A stretch of DNA of 64,000 nucleotides from Neotamlana sargassicola (GTDB lineage Bacteria > Bacteroidota > Bacteroidia > Flavobacteriales > Flavobacteriaceae): the NCBI RefSeq assembly GCF_020523965.1, contig NZ_JAJAPX010000002.1:248001-312000 (forward strand), given 5' to 3'. The notes beneath the pieces are model-generated. The model was not told the origin of the DNA and made no database searches. It saw nothing but the letters and a program-made list of their open reading frames with translations. Of the stretch, positions 37,648 to 46,841 are shown in pieces (positions within the stretch are counted from its first letter, which is position 1; every line of letters starts with the position of its first letter). Made by a program: the position numbers and the translations under genes.

Positions 37648-40600
37648 TGAAAAAAATAATTCAATATTTTATTCGTTACCATGTTGCTGTAAATGTATTT
37701 ATACTAGCATTTATTGTTTTTGGTATTTTTGGTGTTTTAGCTTTAAAATCGTCGTTTTTTCCGCTTTCCGAATCTAAAATAATTAACATTGCCATTACTT
37801 ATCCTGGGGCTTCGCCTTTAGAGATTGAAGAGGGAATTGTACTTCAAATTGAAGATAATTTAAAAGGTTTAAGAGGTATAGATCGTGTTACTTCGGTTTC
37901 AAAAGAAGATAGTGGAACTATAACTGTTGAAATTGAAAAAGGCGAAAATATCGATTTTATGCTGCTGGAAGTTAAAAATGCAGTAGATCGTGTACCATCT
38001 TTCCCAACAGGCATGGAACCTTTGGTAGTGTCGAAACAAGAAGCCGTAAGAGAAACCATAAACTTCGCCATAAATGGTAAAAACATACCACTTGCTACTT
38101 TAAAACTCTTATCAAGGCAAGTTGAAACCGATTTAAGGGCTATTGATGGTATTTCGCAATTAGAAATTTCAGGTTTTCCAGACGAAGAAATTGAGATTGC
38201 TGTTAACGAAACACAGCTTTTAGCGTATAATATAACATTTTCTGAAGTTGCAAATGCGGTAAGTAAGGCTAATATTTTGGTTACCGGTGGAAATGTAAAA
38301 ACAGAGGCCGAAGAATTTTTAATTCGTGCAAATAACAAAAATTATTACGGTCGTGAGCTTTCTAATATTGTTGTAAAAGCGTCTGCCGATGGAAAAATAG
38401 TGAGATTAAAAGATGTGGCTATTATTCGCGATCGATTTTCGGAAACTCCAAACACCACCTATTTTAATCAGGATTTAGCGGTTAATATTTCTATAACAAG
38501 TACCAATAGCGAAGATTTAATTTCATCGGCTACAAAAGTTAAAGAGTATATTGAAGCTTACAACCAAAAATACGATAATGTAAGAATAGATGTTGTTAGC
38601 GATCGTTCAGTACCATTAAAACAACGTACAATGCTATTGGTTGAAAATGCATGGCAAGGTATTTTGTTAGTGTTAATATTTTTGTCGTTATTTTTAAACA
38701 CAAGGCTGGCGCTTTGGGTAGCCTTTGGTTTACCTATTTCGTTTTTAGGGATGTTTATTTTTGCGGCCCAATTCGATGTAACTATAAATGTACTGTCCCT
38801 ATTCGGGATGATTATCGTTATTGGTATTTTGGTAGACGATGGTATTGTAATTGCCGAAAATATTTATCAGCATTACGAAAAAGGTAAAAGTCCAGTTCAA
38901 GCGGCAATAGATGGTACTTTAGAGGTTATTCCTCCAGTAGTTTCAGCTATTATTACCACGCTTTTAGCATTTTCGTTGTTTTTCTTTTTAGATAGTAGAA
39001 TAGGCGAAAATTTCGCTGAAGTTTCGGTAGTTGTAATTTTAACTTTAGTGGTTTCGTTAGTAGAAGCTTTAATTATTTTGCCTGCGCATTTGGCACATTC
39101 AAAAGCGTTAAAACCACCAGTTGAAGATAAAAATCCCTCAAAATTAAAACAATTCTTTTCTATAATGCGTGGCATTAATAAAATGGGAGATAGAATAATG
39201 ACGTATTTGCGAGTGCGCGTTTATTCACCTGTTTTAGGTTTTGTACTTCAATACAAAATGTTGGCTTTAGGCATTTTTGTTGGCTTATTAATTATTACAA
39301 TAGGCGCTTTAAAAGGAAGTGTAATTGGAGTAACATTATTTCCAAGGGTTGCGAGCGATACGGTAACAGTTGAGTTGGTTATGCCCACTGGTACTAACGA
39401 GAAAATCACCGACTCGATTATTACAATGATTGAAGAAAAGAGTTTTATTGTAAATCAACAATTAACCGATAAATATTTAAAAGGAACAAATAAAGAACTT
39501 TTTGAAAACACTATTGTTAATATTACGAGTAGCTCTAGTGCAACTTTGCGTATAAATTTGTTGCCTGGTGAAGAACGGCCAGACGAAATAAAATCGTTTT
39601 TAGTAACTAATAAGTTAGAAGAGCTTGTTGGACCTGTAATTGGAACCGAACGATTAATTTATGGTTCGGGAGGGAATTTTGGAGGTAACCCAATTTCTGT
39701 TTCTTTATTAAGTAATAATATTGAAGAACTTAAAGCTTCGAAAGAAGCGTTGAAATCGTATTTAAAATCGAACCCATTATTAAAAGATATTGGAGATAAC
39801 GATCCTGCCGGTATAAAAGAAATTCGTTTAGAGCTTAAAGAAAGTGCCTACTTATTAGGCTTAGATCTGCAAACCGTAATGGCGCAAGTGCGTTCTGGTT
39901 TTTTTGGGAACCAAGCACAGCGTTTTCAGCGAGGGCAAGACGAAATTAAAGTTTGGGTGCGCTACGATCGTACAAACCGCAGTTCTATAAACGATTTAGA
40001 CCAAATGCGAATTGTAACACCAAGTGGCGAGCGTGTTACCCTTAAAGATATCGCAACTTATTCCATTGCTCGTGGTGAAGTTGCTATTAACCATTTAGAA
40101 GGTGTGCGAGAAATACAGGTGTATGCCGATTTAAAAGACCCAGGAACAAGCGCCACCGATATAATTGATGATATTAAAACAAGCTTTATCCCAGAATTGC
40201 AATCAAAATATCCAACAATTAATGCATCATACGAAGGACAAAACAGAGAGGCAACCAAACTTATGAAGTCCTTAAAAATTGCGGGACCAATTATATTATT
40301 GCTTATTTACATTACCATAGCATTTACTTTTAGAAGTTATTCACAACCTTTTTTGTTGTTACTTCTAATTCCGTTTAGTTTAACAGCAGTAGCTTGGGGG
40401 CATTGGTTATTAGGGTTTCAAGTAAATATTTTGTCGCTTTTGGGTATTATAGCCTTAATAGGAATTATGGTTAACGACGGATTGGTGTTAATTGGTAAGT
40501 TTAATGCCAATTTAAAAGAAGGTATGAACTTCGATTTAGCACTATCTGAGGCAGGAAAATCTAGGTTTAGAGCTATATTTTTAACATCATTAACAACTAT

Positions 40601-40844
40601 GGCTGGTTTGGCGCCATTGTTACTTGAAAAAAGTAGACAAGCCCAATTTTTAAAACCTATGGCCATCGCCATATCATTTGGTATAGGTTATGCTACTGTT
40701 TTAACATTATTAGTGTTACCGCTGTTTTTATCGTTTAGTAACAGTATAAAAAAGAATGCAAAGTGGTTATATACAGGAGATAATGTAACTAAAGAAGAAG
40801 TAGAACGCGCTATAAAAGAGCAAAATGAAGCCCATGAACACTAA
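37647..40844 (+). CDS. RND family efflux transporter (inner-membrane pump)
   Basis: A 1065-residue proton-driven pump with twelve membrane helices and two large periplasmic loops, after residues 30 and 560. The TM4 charge motif (GILVDDGIVIAENI) and the TM10-12 counterpart (GIMVNDGLVLIGKF) are present; the second has one Asp in place of two. This resembles the AcrB/MmpL-like pumps often annotated multidrug. Substrate unknown. It overlaps the adaptor by one base and tolC by about 20 bases. Confidence 0.92.
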   Translation: MKKIIQYFIRYHVAVNVFILAFIVFGIFGVLALKSSFFPLSESKIINIAITYPGASPLEIEEGIVLQIEDNLKGLRGIDRVTSVSKEDSGTITVEIEKGENIDFMLLEVKNAVDRVPSFPTGMEPLVVSKQEAVRETINFAINGKNIPLATLKLLSRQVETDLRAIDGISQLEISGFPDEEIEIAVNETQLLAYNITFSEVANAVSKANILVTGGNVKTEAEEFLIRANNKNYYGRELSNIVVKASADGKIVRLKDVAIIRDRFSETPNTTYFNQDLAVNISITSTNSEDLISSATKVKEYIEAYNQKYDNVRIDVVSDRSVPLKQRTMLLVENAWQGILLVLIFLSLFLNTRLALWVAFGLPISFLGMFIFAAQFDVTINVLSLFGMIIVIGILVDDGIVIAENIYQHYEKGKSPVQAAIDGTLEVIPPVVSAIITTLLAFSLFFFLDSRIGENFAEVSVVVILTLVVSLVEALIILPAHLAHSKALKPPVEDKNPSKLKQFFSIMRGINKMGDRIMTYLRVRVYSPVLGFVLQYKMLALGIFVGLLIITIGALKGSVIGVTLFPRVASDTVTVELVMPTGTNEKITDSIITMIEEKSFIVNQQLTDKYLKGTNKELFENTIVNITSSSSATLRINLLPGEERPDEIKSFLVTNKLEELVGPVIGTERLIYGSGGNFGGNPISVSLLSNNIEELKASKEALKSYLKSNPLLKDIGDNDPAGIKEIRLELKESAYLLGLDLQTVMAQVRSGFFGNQAQRFQRGQDEIKVWVRYDRTNRSSINDLDQMRIVTPSGERVTLKDIATYSIARGEVAINHLEGVREIQVYADLKDPGTSATDIIDDIKTSFIPELQSKYPTINASYEGQNREATKLMKSLKIAGPIILLLIYITIAFTFRSYSQPFLLLLLIPFSLTAVAWGHWLLGFQVNILSLLGIIALIGIMVNDGLVLIGKFNANLKEGMNFDLALSEAGKSRFRAIFLTSLTTMAGLAPLLLEKSRQAQFLKPMAIAISFGIGYATVLTLLVLPLFLSFSNSIKKNAKWLYTGDNVTKEEVERAIKEQNEAHEH

Positions 40845-42147
40845 GTTTTTATATATTTTATTATTGTTTTGCCCAATTTTAAAGGCTCAAGAGTTATTAA
40901 CGCCAAGTAAGGCCGTTAGCTTAGCTTTAGAAAATAATTATGGAATAAAGGTGGCTAACAGTAACTTAGAAATTGCAAAAAATAATGCCGATATTTTAAA
41001 TTCAGGTTACTTGCCAACCCTTACAGGCGTTGCAGGAGGTTCCATAAACAAGCAAAATTCCGAAGGTCAATTAGCTAGTGGAGAAGTTAGGGTAGCTAAC
41101 GGTGCCGAAACTAGAAATTACAATGCCTCTGTAAATTTAAATTATACTTTGTTTGATGGTTTAGGGCGCATGTACGATTATAAACAGTTAAAACAAACAC
41201 GTGATTTAACCGAATTGCAAGCCCGCGAAACTATAGAAAATACCATAATTCAATTGTTTGCTGTTTACTATAGTGTTGCCGAGTTAGAAGAAAACACCAA
41301 TGCGATTAAAGAAACCCTGCAAATATCTAAAGAAAGGTTAGTTCGAGCTCAATATCAGTTTGATTATGGGCAATCTACAAAGTTAGAAGTATTAAATGCC
41401 GAAGTAGATATAAATAACGACAGTATTAGTGTTATGAATTCGAATCAAGAATTAATAAACTTTAAGCGCGATTTAAATCTAGTTTTAGGGAATAGCATTA
41501 CCGAAAATTTTAATGTAGATACCACCATTAATTTTAACCAGTTGTTAAATAAAGACGAATTATTTAATAAAGCAAAAACCTATAATAATAGCTTGTTACA
41601 ATTAAATAAAAGTATTGAAATTAATAAGTTAACTGTAAAATCTGAAACATCGGCCTATTTACCAACCATTGGTTTAACAGGTAGTTACGGTTGGAATGAA
41701 ACTACAAATAATAGTCCGTTGGCTTTTGTGCTTCAAAATACGAATACTGGTGTATCTGGCGGAATTAATTTAACATGGAATTTATTTGATGGTGGTAGCA
41801 CCATAACAAGTGTAAAGAATGCCAAAATTAATCTTGATATTCAAAATATTCAAAAAGAAGAATTGCTTGTAACTTTAGAGCGGGATTTTAACAACGCTTG
41901 GGACGATTATCAAAACAAGCTAAATATTTATCATTTGCAAGAAGCTAATATTGCGACTTCGCAAAATAACTTCCATAGAACTCAGGAAAAATTTAAACTT
42001 GGGCAAGCAACGTCTATAGAGTTTAGGCAGGCGCAAATAAATTTATTAAACGCAGAGTTAACGAGAAACAGTGCCAAGTACGATGCCAAAATAGCCGAAC
42101 TCCAATTGTTGCAATTAAGTGGTGAAATATTGAATGTTAACTTCTAA
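40825..42147 (+). CDS. TolC family outer-membrane efflux channel
   Basis: A 440-residue TolC-like protein with a signal peptide and two similar halves of long helices and beta-strands (for example ALENNYGIKVANSNLEIAKNNADI, then AKINLDIQNIQKEELLVTLERDFNNAWDDY). The frame starts at 40825 inside the pump gene; the ATG at 40834 (MNTKFLYILLLF) fits the signal peptide better. It completes the three-gene efflux operon. Confidence 0.92.
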   Translation: MKPMNTKFLYILLLFCPILKAQELLTPSKAVSLALENNYGIKVANSNLEIAKNNADILNSGYLPTLTGVAGGSINKQNSEGQLASGEVRVANGAETRNYNASVNLNYTLFDGLGRMYDYKQLKQTRDLTELQARETIENTIIQLFAVYYSVAELEENTNAIKETLQISKERLVRAQYQFDYGQSTKLEVLNAEVDINNDSISVMNSNQELINFKRDLNLVLGNSITENFNVDTTINFNQLLNKDELFNKAKTYNNSLLQLNKSIEINKLTVKSETSAYLPTIGLTGSYGWNETTNNSPLAFVLQNTNTGVSGGINLTWNLFDGGSTITSVKNAKINLDIQNIQKEELLVTLERDFNNAWDDYQNKLNIYHLQEANIATSQNNFHRTQEKFKLGQATSIEFRQAQINLLNAELTRNSAKYDAKIAELQLLQLSGEILNVNF

Positions 42148-42302
42148 AAACCAGCGAAATACTCGTTAAAATACAGTTTATCTTAAAAATATGTATTTCA
42201 ACGATGTTAAAATGTTAAAATTTAGTGGTGTTTGTCGGAAATATTAACAATTAATCGAGGTCTCTTGTATCTTCGTAGTGTGTTAATCCAAATCTAACAT
42301 CT

Positions 42303-43127
42303 ATGAAAACTTTAAATTTAACTTTCGCCTTTATTTTTGCAACCTTTTATTCGTTTGCAAATGTATCAACTTCAGAAAAAGAAGCTTTATTAGCTATTTA
42401 CAATGCAACCAATGGTTCACAATGGAACGTGACTTGGGATTTAAATGCATCTGTTTCCAACTGGTACGGTGTAACTATTGAAAACGATAAAGTGGTAGAA
42501 TTAAATTTACAGTTTAACAATTTAGAAGGTGAGTTGCCAAATGAAATTGGAAGTTTGGTTAATCTTAAAAAAATCAATCTTGGTTTTAATAAAATTTCAG
42601 GAACTATTCCTAGTTCAATTCAAAATTTAGAAGAATTAGTTAATTTAGAATTGTTTATGAATAGATTTGAAGGTGAAATTCCAGTAGAGTTAGGGAGTTT
42701 AACTAAGTTAGAATCGTTAAAGTTATACAGTAACCAATTAACAGGCGAAATACCATTAAGTTTAATGGATTTAGTTAATTTGAAAGAATTGTTATTAGGT
42801 AGTAACTTTTTAACTGGAGAAATACCTTTAGAAATTAGTGCGCTAGAGAAATTACAAAAGTTAAGTTTAATGGATAACCAAATGTATGGTGAAATTCCAG
42901 TTGAATTAGCACAACTAAAAGATTTAGAAGAGTTACTATTATCTACAAACCAGTTTACCGGTGATATGCCAATGGAGTTTTTAAGTCACCAAAAGTTAAA
43001 CACAGTAATGGTAAGTGATAATAATTTAAATGAAGAATACGTTACAATATCGGGTAAAAACCCGCCTGCATTAGGTGTTTTACAAATAGAGAACGCAACG
43101 GCAACAATGGATATTGAAAAAGAATAA
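42303..43127 (+). CDS. Secreted leucine-rich-repeat protein (plant-type LRRs)
   Basis: A 274-residue protein with a signal peptide (to about residue 19) and an N-terminal capping region like that of plant LRR proteins (EKEALLAIYNATNGSQWNVTWDL). Eight tandem 24-residue repeats follow with pattern LxxLxLxxNxLxGxIPxxLxxLxx. The GxIP pattern is the plant-type subclass. There is no type IX C-terminal domain. It is likely a surface or periplasmic binding protein; the partner is unknown. TATCTTCG at 42268-42275 may be its -7 element. Confidence 0.88.
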   Translation: MKTLNLTFAFIFATFYSFANVSTSEKEALLAIYNATNGSQWNVTWDLNASVSNWYGVTIENDKVVELNLQFNNLEGELPNEIGSLVNLKKINLGFNKISGTIPSSIQNLEELVNLELFMNRFEGEIPVELGSLTKLESLKLYSNQLTGEIPLSLMDLVNLKELLLGSNFLTGEIPLEISALEKLQKLSLMDNQMYGEIPVELAQLKDLEELLLSTNQFTGDMPMEFLSHQKLNTVMVSDNNLNEEYVTISGKNPPALGVLQIENATATMDIEKE

Positions 43128-43151
43128 TTTAAAAGTATTTTATGGTAAAGG

Positions 43152-43185
43152 TAGTCATCAATTTTTTTGATGACTATTTTTTTTA
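43152..43185 (+). terminator. Terminator after LRR protein gene
   Basis: TAGTCATCA (43152-43160) pairs with TGATGACTA (43168-43176), a nine-base stem with a seven-base loop, then TTTTTTTTA. It shows that the next gene starts after it (43196) rather than at the ATG at 43142. Confidence 0.85.
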
Positions 43186-43195
43186 CCTTTATTTA

Positions 43196-43378
43196 ATGTT
43201 GGAACAATTTTTTACATGTCCTTATTGCTGGGAAACTATATCTATGTTATTAGATACTTCTGTTTCGCGGCAAACCTATATTGAAGATTGTGAAGTTTGC
43301 TGTAACCCAATACAAATCGAAACTAATTTTTTTAATAAGGAACTTATAGATTTTCAAGCATCTAGCATAGAGCAGTAA
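43196..43378 (+). CDS. CPXCG motif-containing small cysteine-rich protein
   Basis: A 60-residue protein with a CPYC motif (residues 8-11) and a later CEVCC stretch, the CPXCG family's zinc-ribbon-like pair. I begin at the ATG at 43196 because the in-frame 43142 start lies before a terminator hairpin. The function is not known. It stands between the LRR gene and the tRNA gene on the same strand. Confidence 0.85.
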   Translation: MLEQFFTCPYCWETISMLLDTSVSRQTYIEDCEVCCNPIQIETNFFNKELIDFQASSIEQ

Positions 43379-43397
43379 TATTTTTTTAAATTTATTA

Positions 43398-43427
43398 TTG
43401 TAGAATGTAAAAAGGATTGTATATTTG
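43398..43427 (+). promoter_or_regulatory. Promoter for the initiator tRNA
   Basis: TTG (43398-43400), exactly 19 bases, then TATATTTG (43420-43427): a near-perfect match to the Bacteroidota consensus. Transcription should begin near 43433, about 70 bases upstream of the mature tRNA. Confidence 0.75.
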
Positions 43428-43500
43428 CAGTCCGAAACAATTTGGTCGGCATTATGAACCGAAAGTTAGAAGCTAAGAAAAGTTGTTAAAGGATTTATAT

Positions 43501-43573
<73 letters not shown>

Positions 43574-43581
43574 CTACTTTA

Positions 43582-43611
43582 AGGAGATTCAGAAATGAGT
43601 CTCCTTTTTTT
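43582..43611 (+). terminator. Terminator after tRNA-fMet
   Basis: AGGAGA (43582-43587) pairs with TCTCCT (43600-43605), then TTTTTT. The following 43612-43810 shows no gene; it is A/T-rich. Confidence 0.8.
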
Positions 43612-43810
43612 ATGGGTTTAGTTTTTTAATACCATAATTTATTAATTTTCTCGTTGCTACAAATTAATAGCTTCGCTTAAGCTATCAAATCAATACATAC
43701 CCAATAAAATGTAGTATTCAATAGTCCTCAAAAACCTACATTTCATTTATTTCATACAGTTTATAATTCGCATTATTTTATATTTAACTAGGTTAAATAA
43801 ATTATTTCAT

Positions 43811-43840
43811 TATATTTGGTACACCAAATTGGCGCACCAA
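43811..43840 (+). promoter_or_regulatory. PL7 promoter -7 box with two tandem GntR-type operators
   Basis: TATATTTG at 43811-43818 is a -7 element. Two boxes, TTGGTACACCAA (43816-43827) and TTGGCGCACCAA (43829-43840), begin 13 bases apart and overlap the -7 element. The same geometry occurs before susC. They fit binding by the FadR-subfamily regulator encoded at 54350. No convincing -33 TTTG is seen here. Confidence 0.75.
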
Positions 43841-43905
43841 TTTTATTTTAAATAAAAGTCTATTAAGGGTGTTGCTTATATCAACTAATAATTAAATGAG
43901 AAACA

Positions 43906-44970
43906 ATGAGTTATAGTGTTTTTTTTAAGTCTTTAAAATTAAGTGTTTTCCTTAGTTTGCTAATTTGTTTTTCTAGTTGTAAGGATTCCGAAAGAAAGGT
44001 TCAACTAAAGTTAAAGGAAAAGAATGCTCATAAAGCCATATATCCAAGCGACGTTATTCCTTTTATGGATAAATGGAAAATTCTGCTTGGTGATGGTACT
44101 AAATCCGATTCATTAATTGGTTATGCCAAAAGCGATTTTTTTTATGTTGAAAAAGATGGAGAGACCAATTGGGTGGTTTATAAAACACCAAATTCAGGTA
44201 TAACATCCAGAACTTCAAGTAATACCAGAACCGAACTTGGTGAAAAAAGACATTGGATTCCAGAAACGGGCGGGAAGTTAACAGGAACTTTAAAGGTTAT
44301 GCATGTCTCTACATCTGGAGATGCGCGAGTAGCGGCTTCATACTCTGTTGTTGTTGGGCAAATTCATAGCGATGAAGGTCATGAAAACGAACCGTTAAAA
44401 ATATTTTACAAAAAATTTCCAGGGCATACAAAAGGGTCGGTATTCTGGAATTACGAAATTAATACAGCAGGAGATAATGCGAAGCGTTGGGATTTTTCTA
44501 CTGCTGTTTGGGGTAACGATATGTCTGTGGTTGGTAAAACTGCAGACACCTACCCGGACGAGCCAGAAGATGGTATTGCACTTGGTGAAACCTTTAGTTA
44601 CGAAGTAAATGTGCACCAAGGTATTATGTATTTAACTTTTACAAGCGAAGGCCATGAAACCGTTAAGTTTACAAAGAATTTACTAAAATCGGATTTTGCA
44701 ACTAAAGCAGATATTCCAGAACAAATTTTAAACTTATATGCGCCTATTGAACGCGATGGCATTGAGCGCGATTCGGCTTACGCAGGAGAAATTCAATATT
44801 TTAAACAAGGCGCTTACAACCAAACCAACGGAAAAGACCCAGAGAAAAATATAGTTTGGAGTACAGGCTCAGAAACATATGGCGGCGATATTGCAAAACA
44901 ATATGAAAACGGTTGTTATGCCGAAGTTTGGTTTAGCAATGCCACCGTTGGCCCAAGTGAAGCACCATAA
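43906..44970 (+). CDS. Alginate lyase, polysaccharide lyase family 7, lipoprotein
   Basis: A 354-residue lipoprotein (lipobox FSSC, Cys 25) with a PL7 beta-jelly-roll domain. The three PL7 catalytic-site motifs are visible: RTELGE (108-113), QIH (152-154) and YFKQGAYNQ (298-306), giving the Arg, Gln, His and Tyr of the active site. QIH in place of QVH is often linked with preference for guluronate-containing blocks. It likely cuts surface-bound alginate to oligomers. First gene of the alginate locus, under tandem operators. Confidence 0.92.
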   Translation: MSYSVFFKSLKLSVFLSLLICFSSCKDSERKVQLKLKEKNAHKAIYPSDVIPFMDKWKILLGDGTKSDSLIGYAKSDFFYVEKDGETNWVVYKTPNSGITSRTSSNTRTELGEKRHWIPETGGKLTGTLKVMHVSTSGDARVAASYSVVVGQIHSDEGHENEPLKIFYKKFPGHTKGSVFWNYEINTAGDNAKRWDFSTAVWGNDMSVVGKTADTYPDEPEDGIALGETFSYEVNVHQGIMYLTFTSEGHETVKFTKNLLKSDFATKADIPEQILNLYAPIERDGIERDSAYAGEIQYFKQGAYNQTNGKDPEKNIVWSTGSETYGGDIAKQYENGCYAEVWFSNATVGPSEAP

Positions 44971-44981
44971 TTAACATAGGT

Positions 44982-45467
44982 ATGAATACTGTATTTTATG
45001 TTATGGGTGTGTCTGGTTCTGGAAAAAGTACCGTAGGTAAGCTATTAGCAGAATCTTTAGAAATACCATTTTTTGATGGTGACGATTTTCATCCGAAGGA
45101 AAATATAGAAAAAATGAGCAGCGGTATTCCTTTAAATGATGATGACAGACAAGGCTGGCTATTAACGTTAAATGATTTAGCTAAAAAGGAGTTAAAACAA
45201 AATAGTTGTGTTATTGTTTGTTCGGCTTTAAAAGAAAAATATAGAGAATTGTTAAGTACAACTATTGAAGCTCATGTTAAATGGATTCATTTGGTTGGTT
45301 CATACAATCAAATTTTAGATAGAATGAATAAGCGCGAAAATCATTTTATGTCATCAAGCATGCTTCAGTCGCAATTCGATACATTAGAAGCGCCCGAACG
45401 AGCCATAAATGTGGATATCAATTTAAACCCAAACGACATCATAAAACATATTATAAAACAAATTTGA
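44982..45467 (+). CDS. Gluconokinase-family small-molecule kinase
   Basis: A 161-residue P-loop kinase (GVSGSGKS, 9-16) with the GntK-type sequences FFDGDDFHP and LKEKYRELL. GntK phosphorylates D-gluconate to 6-phosphogluconate. Its place 11 bases after the PL7 gene is unexpected: alginate loci usually carry a ribokinase-fold 2-keto-3-deoxygluconate kinase. It may serve uronate products by another route or phosphorylate a related sugar acid. Substrate is inferred only. Confidence 0.85.
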   Translation: MNTVFYVMGVSGSGKSTVGKLLAESLEIPFFDGDDFHPKENIEKMSSGIPLNDDDRQGWLLTLNDLAKKELKQNSCVIVCSALKEKYRELLSTTIEAHVKWIHLVGSYNQILDRMNKRENHFMSSSMLQSQFDTLEAPERAINVDINLNPNDIIKHIIKQI

Positions 45468-45553
45468 ATTTAAAATTAAGCAATCTTATATAAGTCACCA
45501 CCTTATGTCTGCTTAAAGTTCAAAAAATAACCAACAAACTAAATAAGTATAAC

Positions 45554-46831
45554 ATGTCTGAAACTGTTCAAAAAAAATCACTTTTAAAAAAAATAATAGC
45601 CCTGGTACTAAGTTTTGGTCCGGGTATTTTTGCAATAGGTTATACTATTGGAACCGGAAGTGTAACATCGATGATAGTAGCCGGAAGTAAGTACAATATG
45701 CAATTACTTTGGGTGTTATTACTAAGTTGTTTGTTTTCTGGGGTTTTAATGTTTGTATATGGTAATTATGCTTTAATAACAGGCGAAACGGCTCTTTATG
45801 GTTTTAAAAAGCATTTAAAGTACGGAAAAGCTTTAGCGATATTAATTATTGTAGGCATTACATTTGGGCAATGGAATTCCTTAATGGGTATTTTAGGAAT
45901 TTCTTCCAATATTATTTACGAAATATTAGCTATAAATTATCAAGGTTTAGAAGGCTTAAAATACGAAACCGTTTTAGTTACCGCTATTGTAATTATTGTT
46001 GTTTTCTATTTACTAATGTTAGTTGGTAAGTACACGTTTTTCGAAAAAATACTAGTCATTTTTGTTACTTTAATGGGGCTTTCGTTTGTATTGTCCTTGT
46101 GTTTAGTGCAACCTTTACCACTTGATGTTGTTAAAGGCTTAATCCCTTCAATTCCTAATGTACCCGACGGTAAAATGTTGGTGGCGGCTTTTGTTGGAAC
46201 AACTATGGCAGCGGCTACATTTTTATCTAGACCTTTATTTGTTAAAGGAAAAGGGTGGACAATTAGTAATTTAAAAGATCAGAAAAAAGATTCTATTACT
46301 GCAGCTATTTTAATATTTGTAATTAGTGGCACTATTATGGCAGTAGCTGCAGGCGCACTATTTTATCAAGGTAAAGAAGTAAATCATGTTTTAGATATGG
46401 CAAATACTTTAGAGCCTGTTGCTGGTAAATGGGCGGTAACTATTTTCTTTTTTGGCGCCTTAAGTGCAGGTTTGTCATCTATTTTTCCATGTTTGTTAAT
46501 TGCTCCTTTATTAATAGCCGATTATCAATCCGGCGAGCTCGATACCAACTCTAAGCAATTCAGGATAATTACAGCAATTGCTTGCTTGGTAGCTTTAATT
46601 GGTCCTGCTTTTGGAGCAAACCCTATCGAAATTCAAATTCTATCACAGGTGTTTAATGTGTTTATATTGCCATTGGTGGTATTAGGCATTATTCTAATGG
46701 TAAATAATAAAAAAATAATGAAAGAATATAAAACATCGTTAGCCATAAATATTGGTTTATTTGCAGCCTTGTTTTTTTCATGCCTAGTGTCGTATACAGG
46801 TGTGGTAGGAATTATGACTAAATATTTTTAA
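45554..46831 (+). CDS. Nramp-family-like transporter lacking the metal signature
   Basis: A 425-residue membrane protein with about eleven helices. The first helix has FGPGIFAIGYTIGTGSVTSM, clearly Nramp-like, but the metal motif DPGN is replaced by IGTGS (32-36), and the later MPH motif of helix 6 is replaced in VGTTMAAATF (214-223). It therefore probably does not carry divalent metals. In an alginate locus a plausible job is the uptake of an organic acid such as an unsaturated uronate or KDG, or a cation-coupled step, in place of an MFS transporter. This is inference; the fold assignment is firmer than the substrate. Confidence 0.78.
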   Translation: MSETVQKKSLLKKIIALVLSFGPGIFAIGYTIGTGSVTSMIVAGSKYNMQLLWVLLLSCLFSGVLMFVYGNYALITGETALYGFKKHLKYGKALAILIIVGITFGQWNSLMGILGISSNIIYEILAINYQGLEGLKYETVLVTAIVIIVVFYLLMLVGKYTFFEKILVIFVTLMGLSFVLSLCLVQPLPLDVVKGLIPSIPNVPDGKMLVAAFVGTTMAAATFLSRPLFVKGKGWTISNLKDQKKDSITAAILIFVISGTIMAVAAGALFYQGKEVNHVLDMANTLEPVAGKWAVTIFFFGALSAGLSSIFPCLLIAPLLIADYQSGELDTNSKQFRIITAIACLVALIGPAFGANPIEIQILSQVFNVFILPLVVLGIILMVNNKKIMKEYKTSLAINIGLFAALFFSCLVSYTGVVGIMTKYF

Positions 46832-46841
46832 AAAAACTTAA

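Noticed and set aside
43142-43195. Upstream start for the CPXCG protein
   Set aside because: These codons span a strong terminator hairpin and T-run, and the family starts near the later Met.
43621-43810. Small RNA or gene between tRNA and the alginate lyase
   Set aside because: Only A/T-rich sequence without a promoter, hairpin plus T-run, or open frame of useful length.
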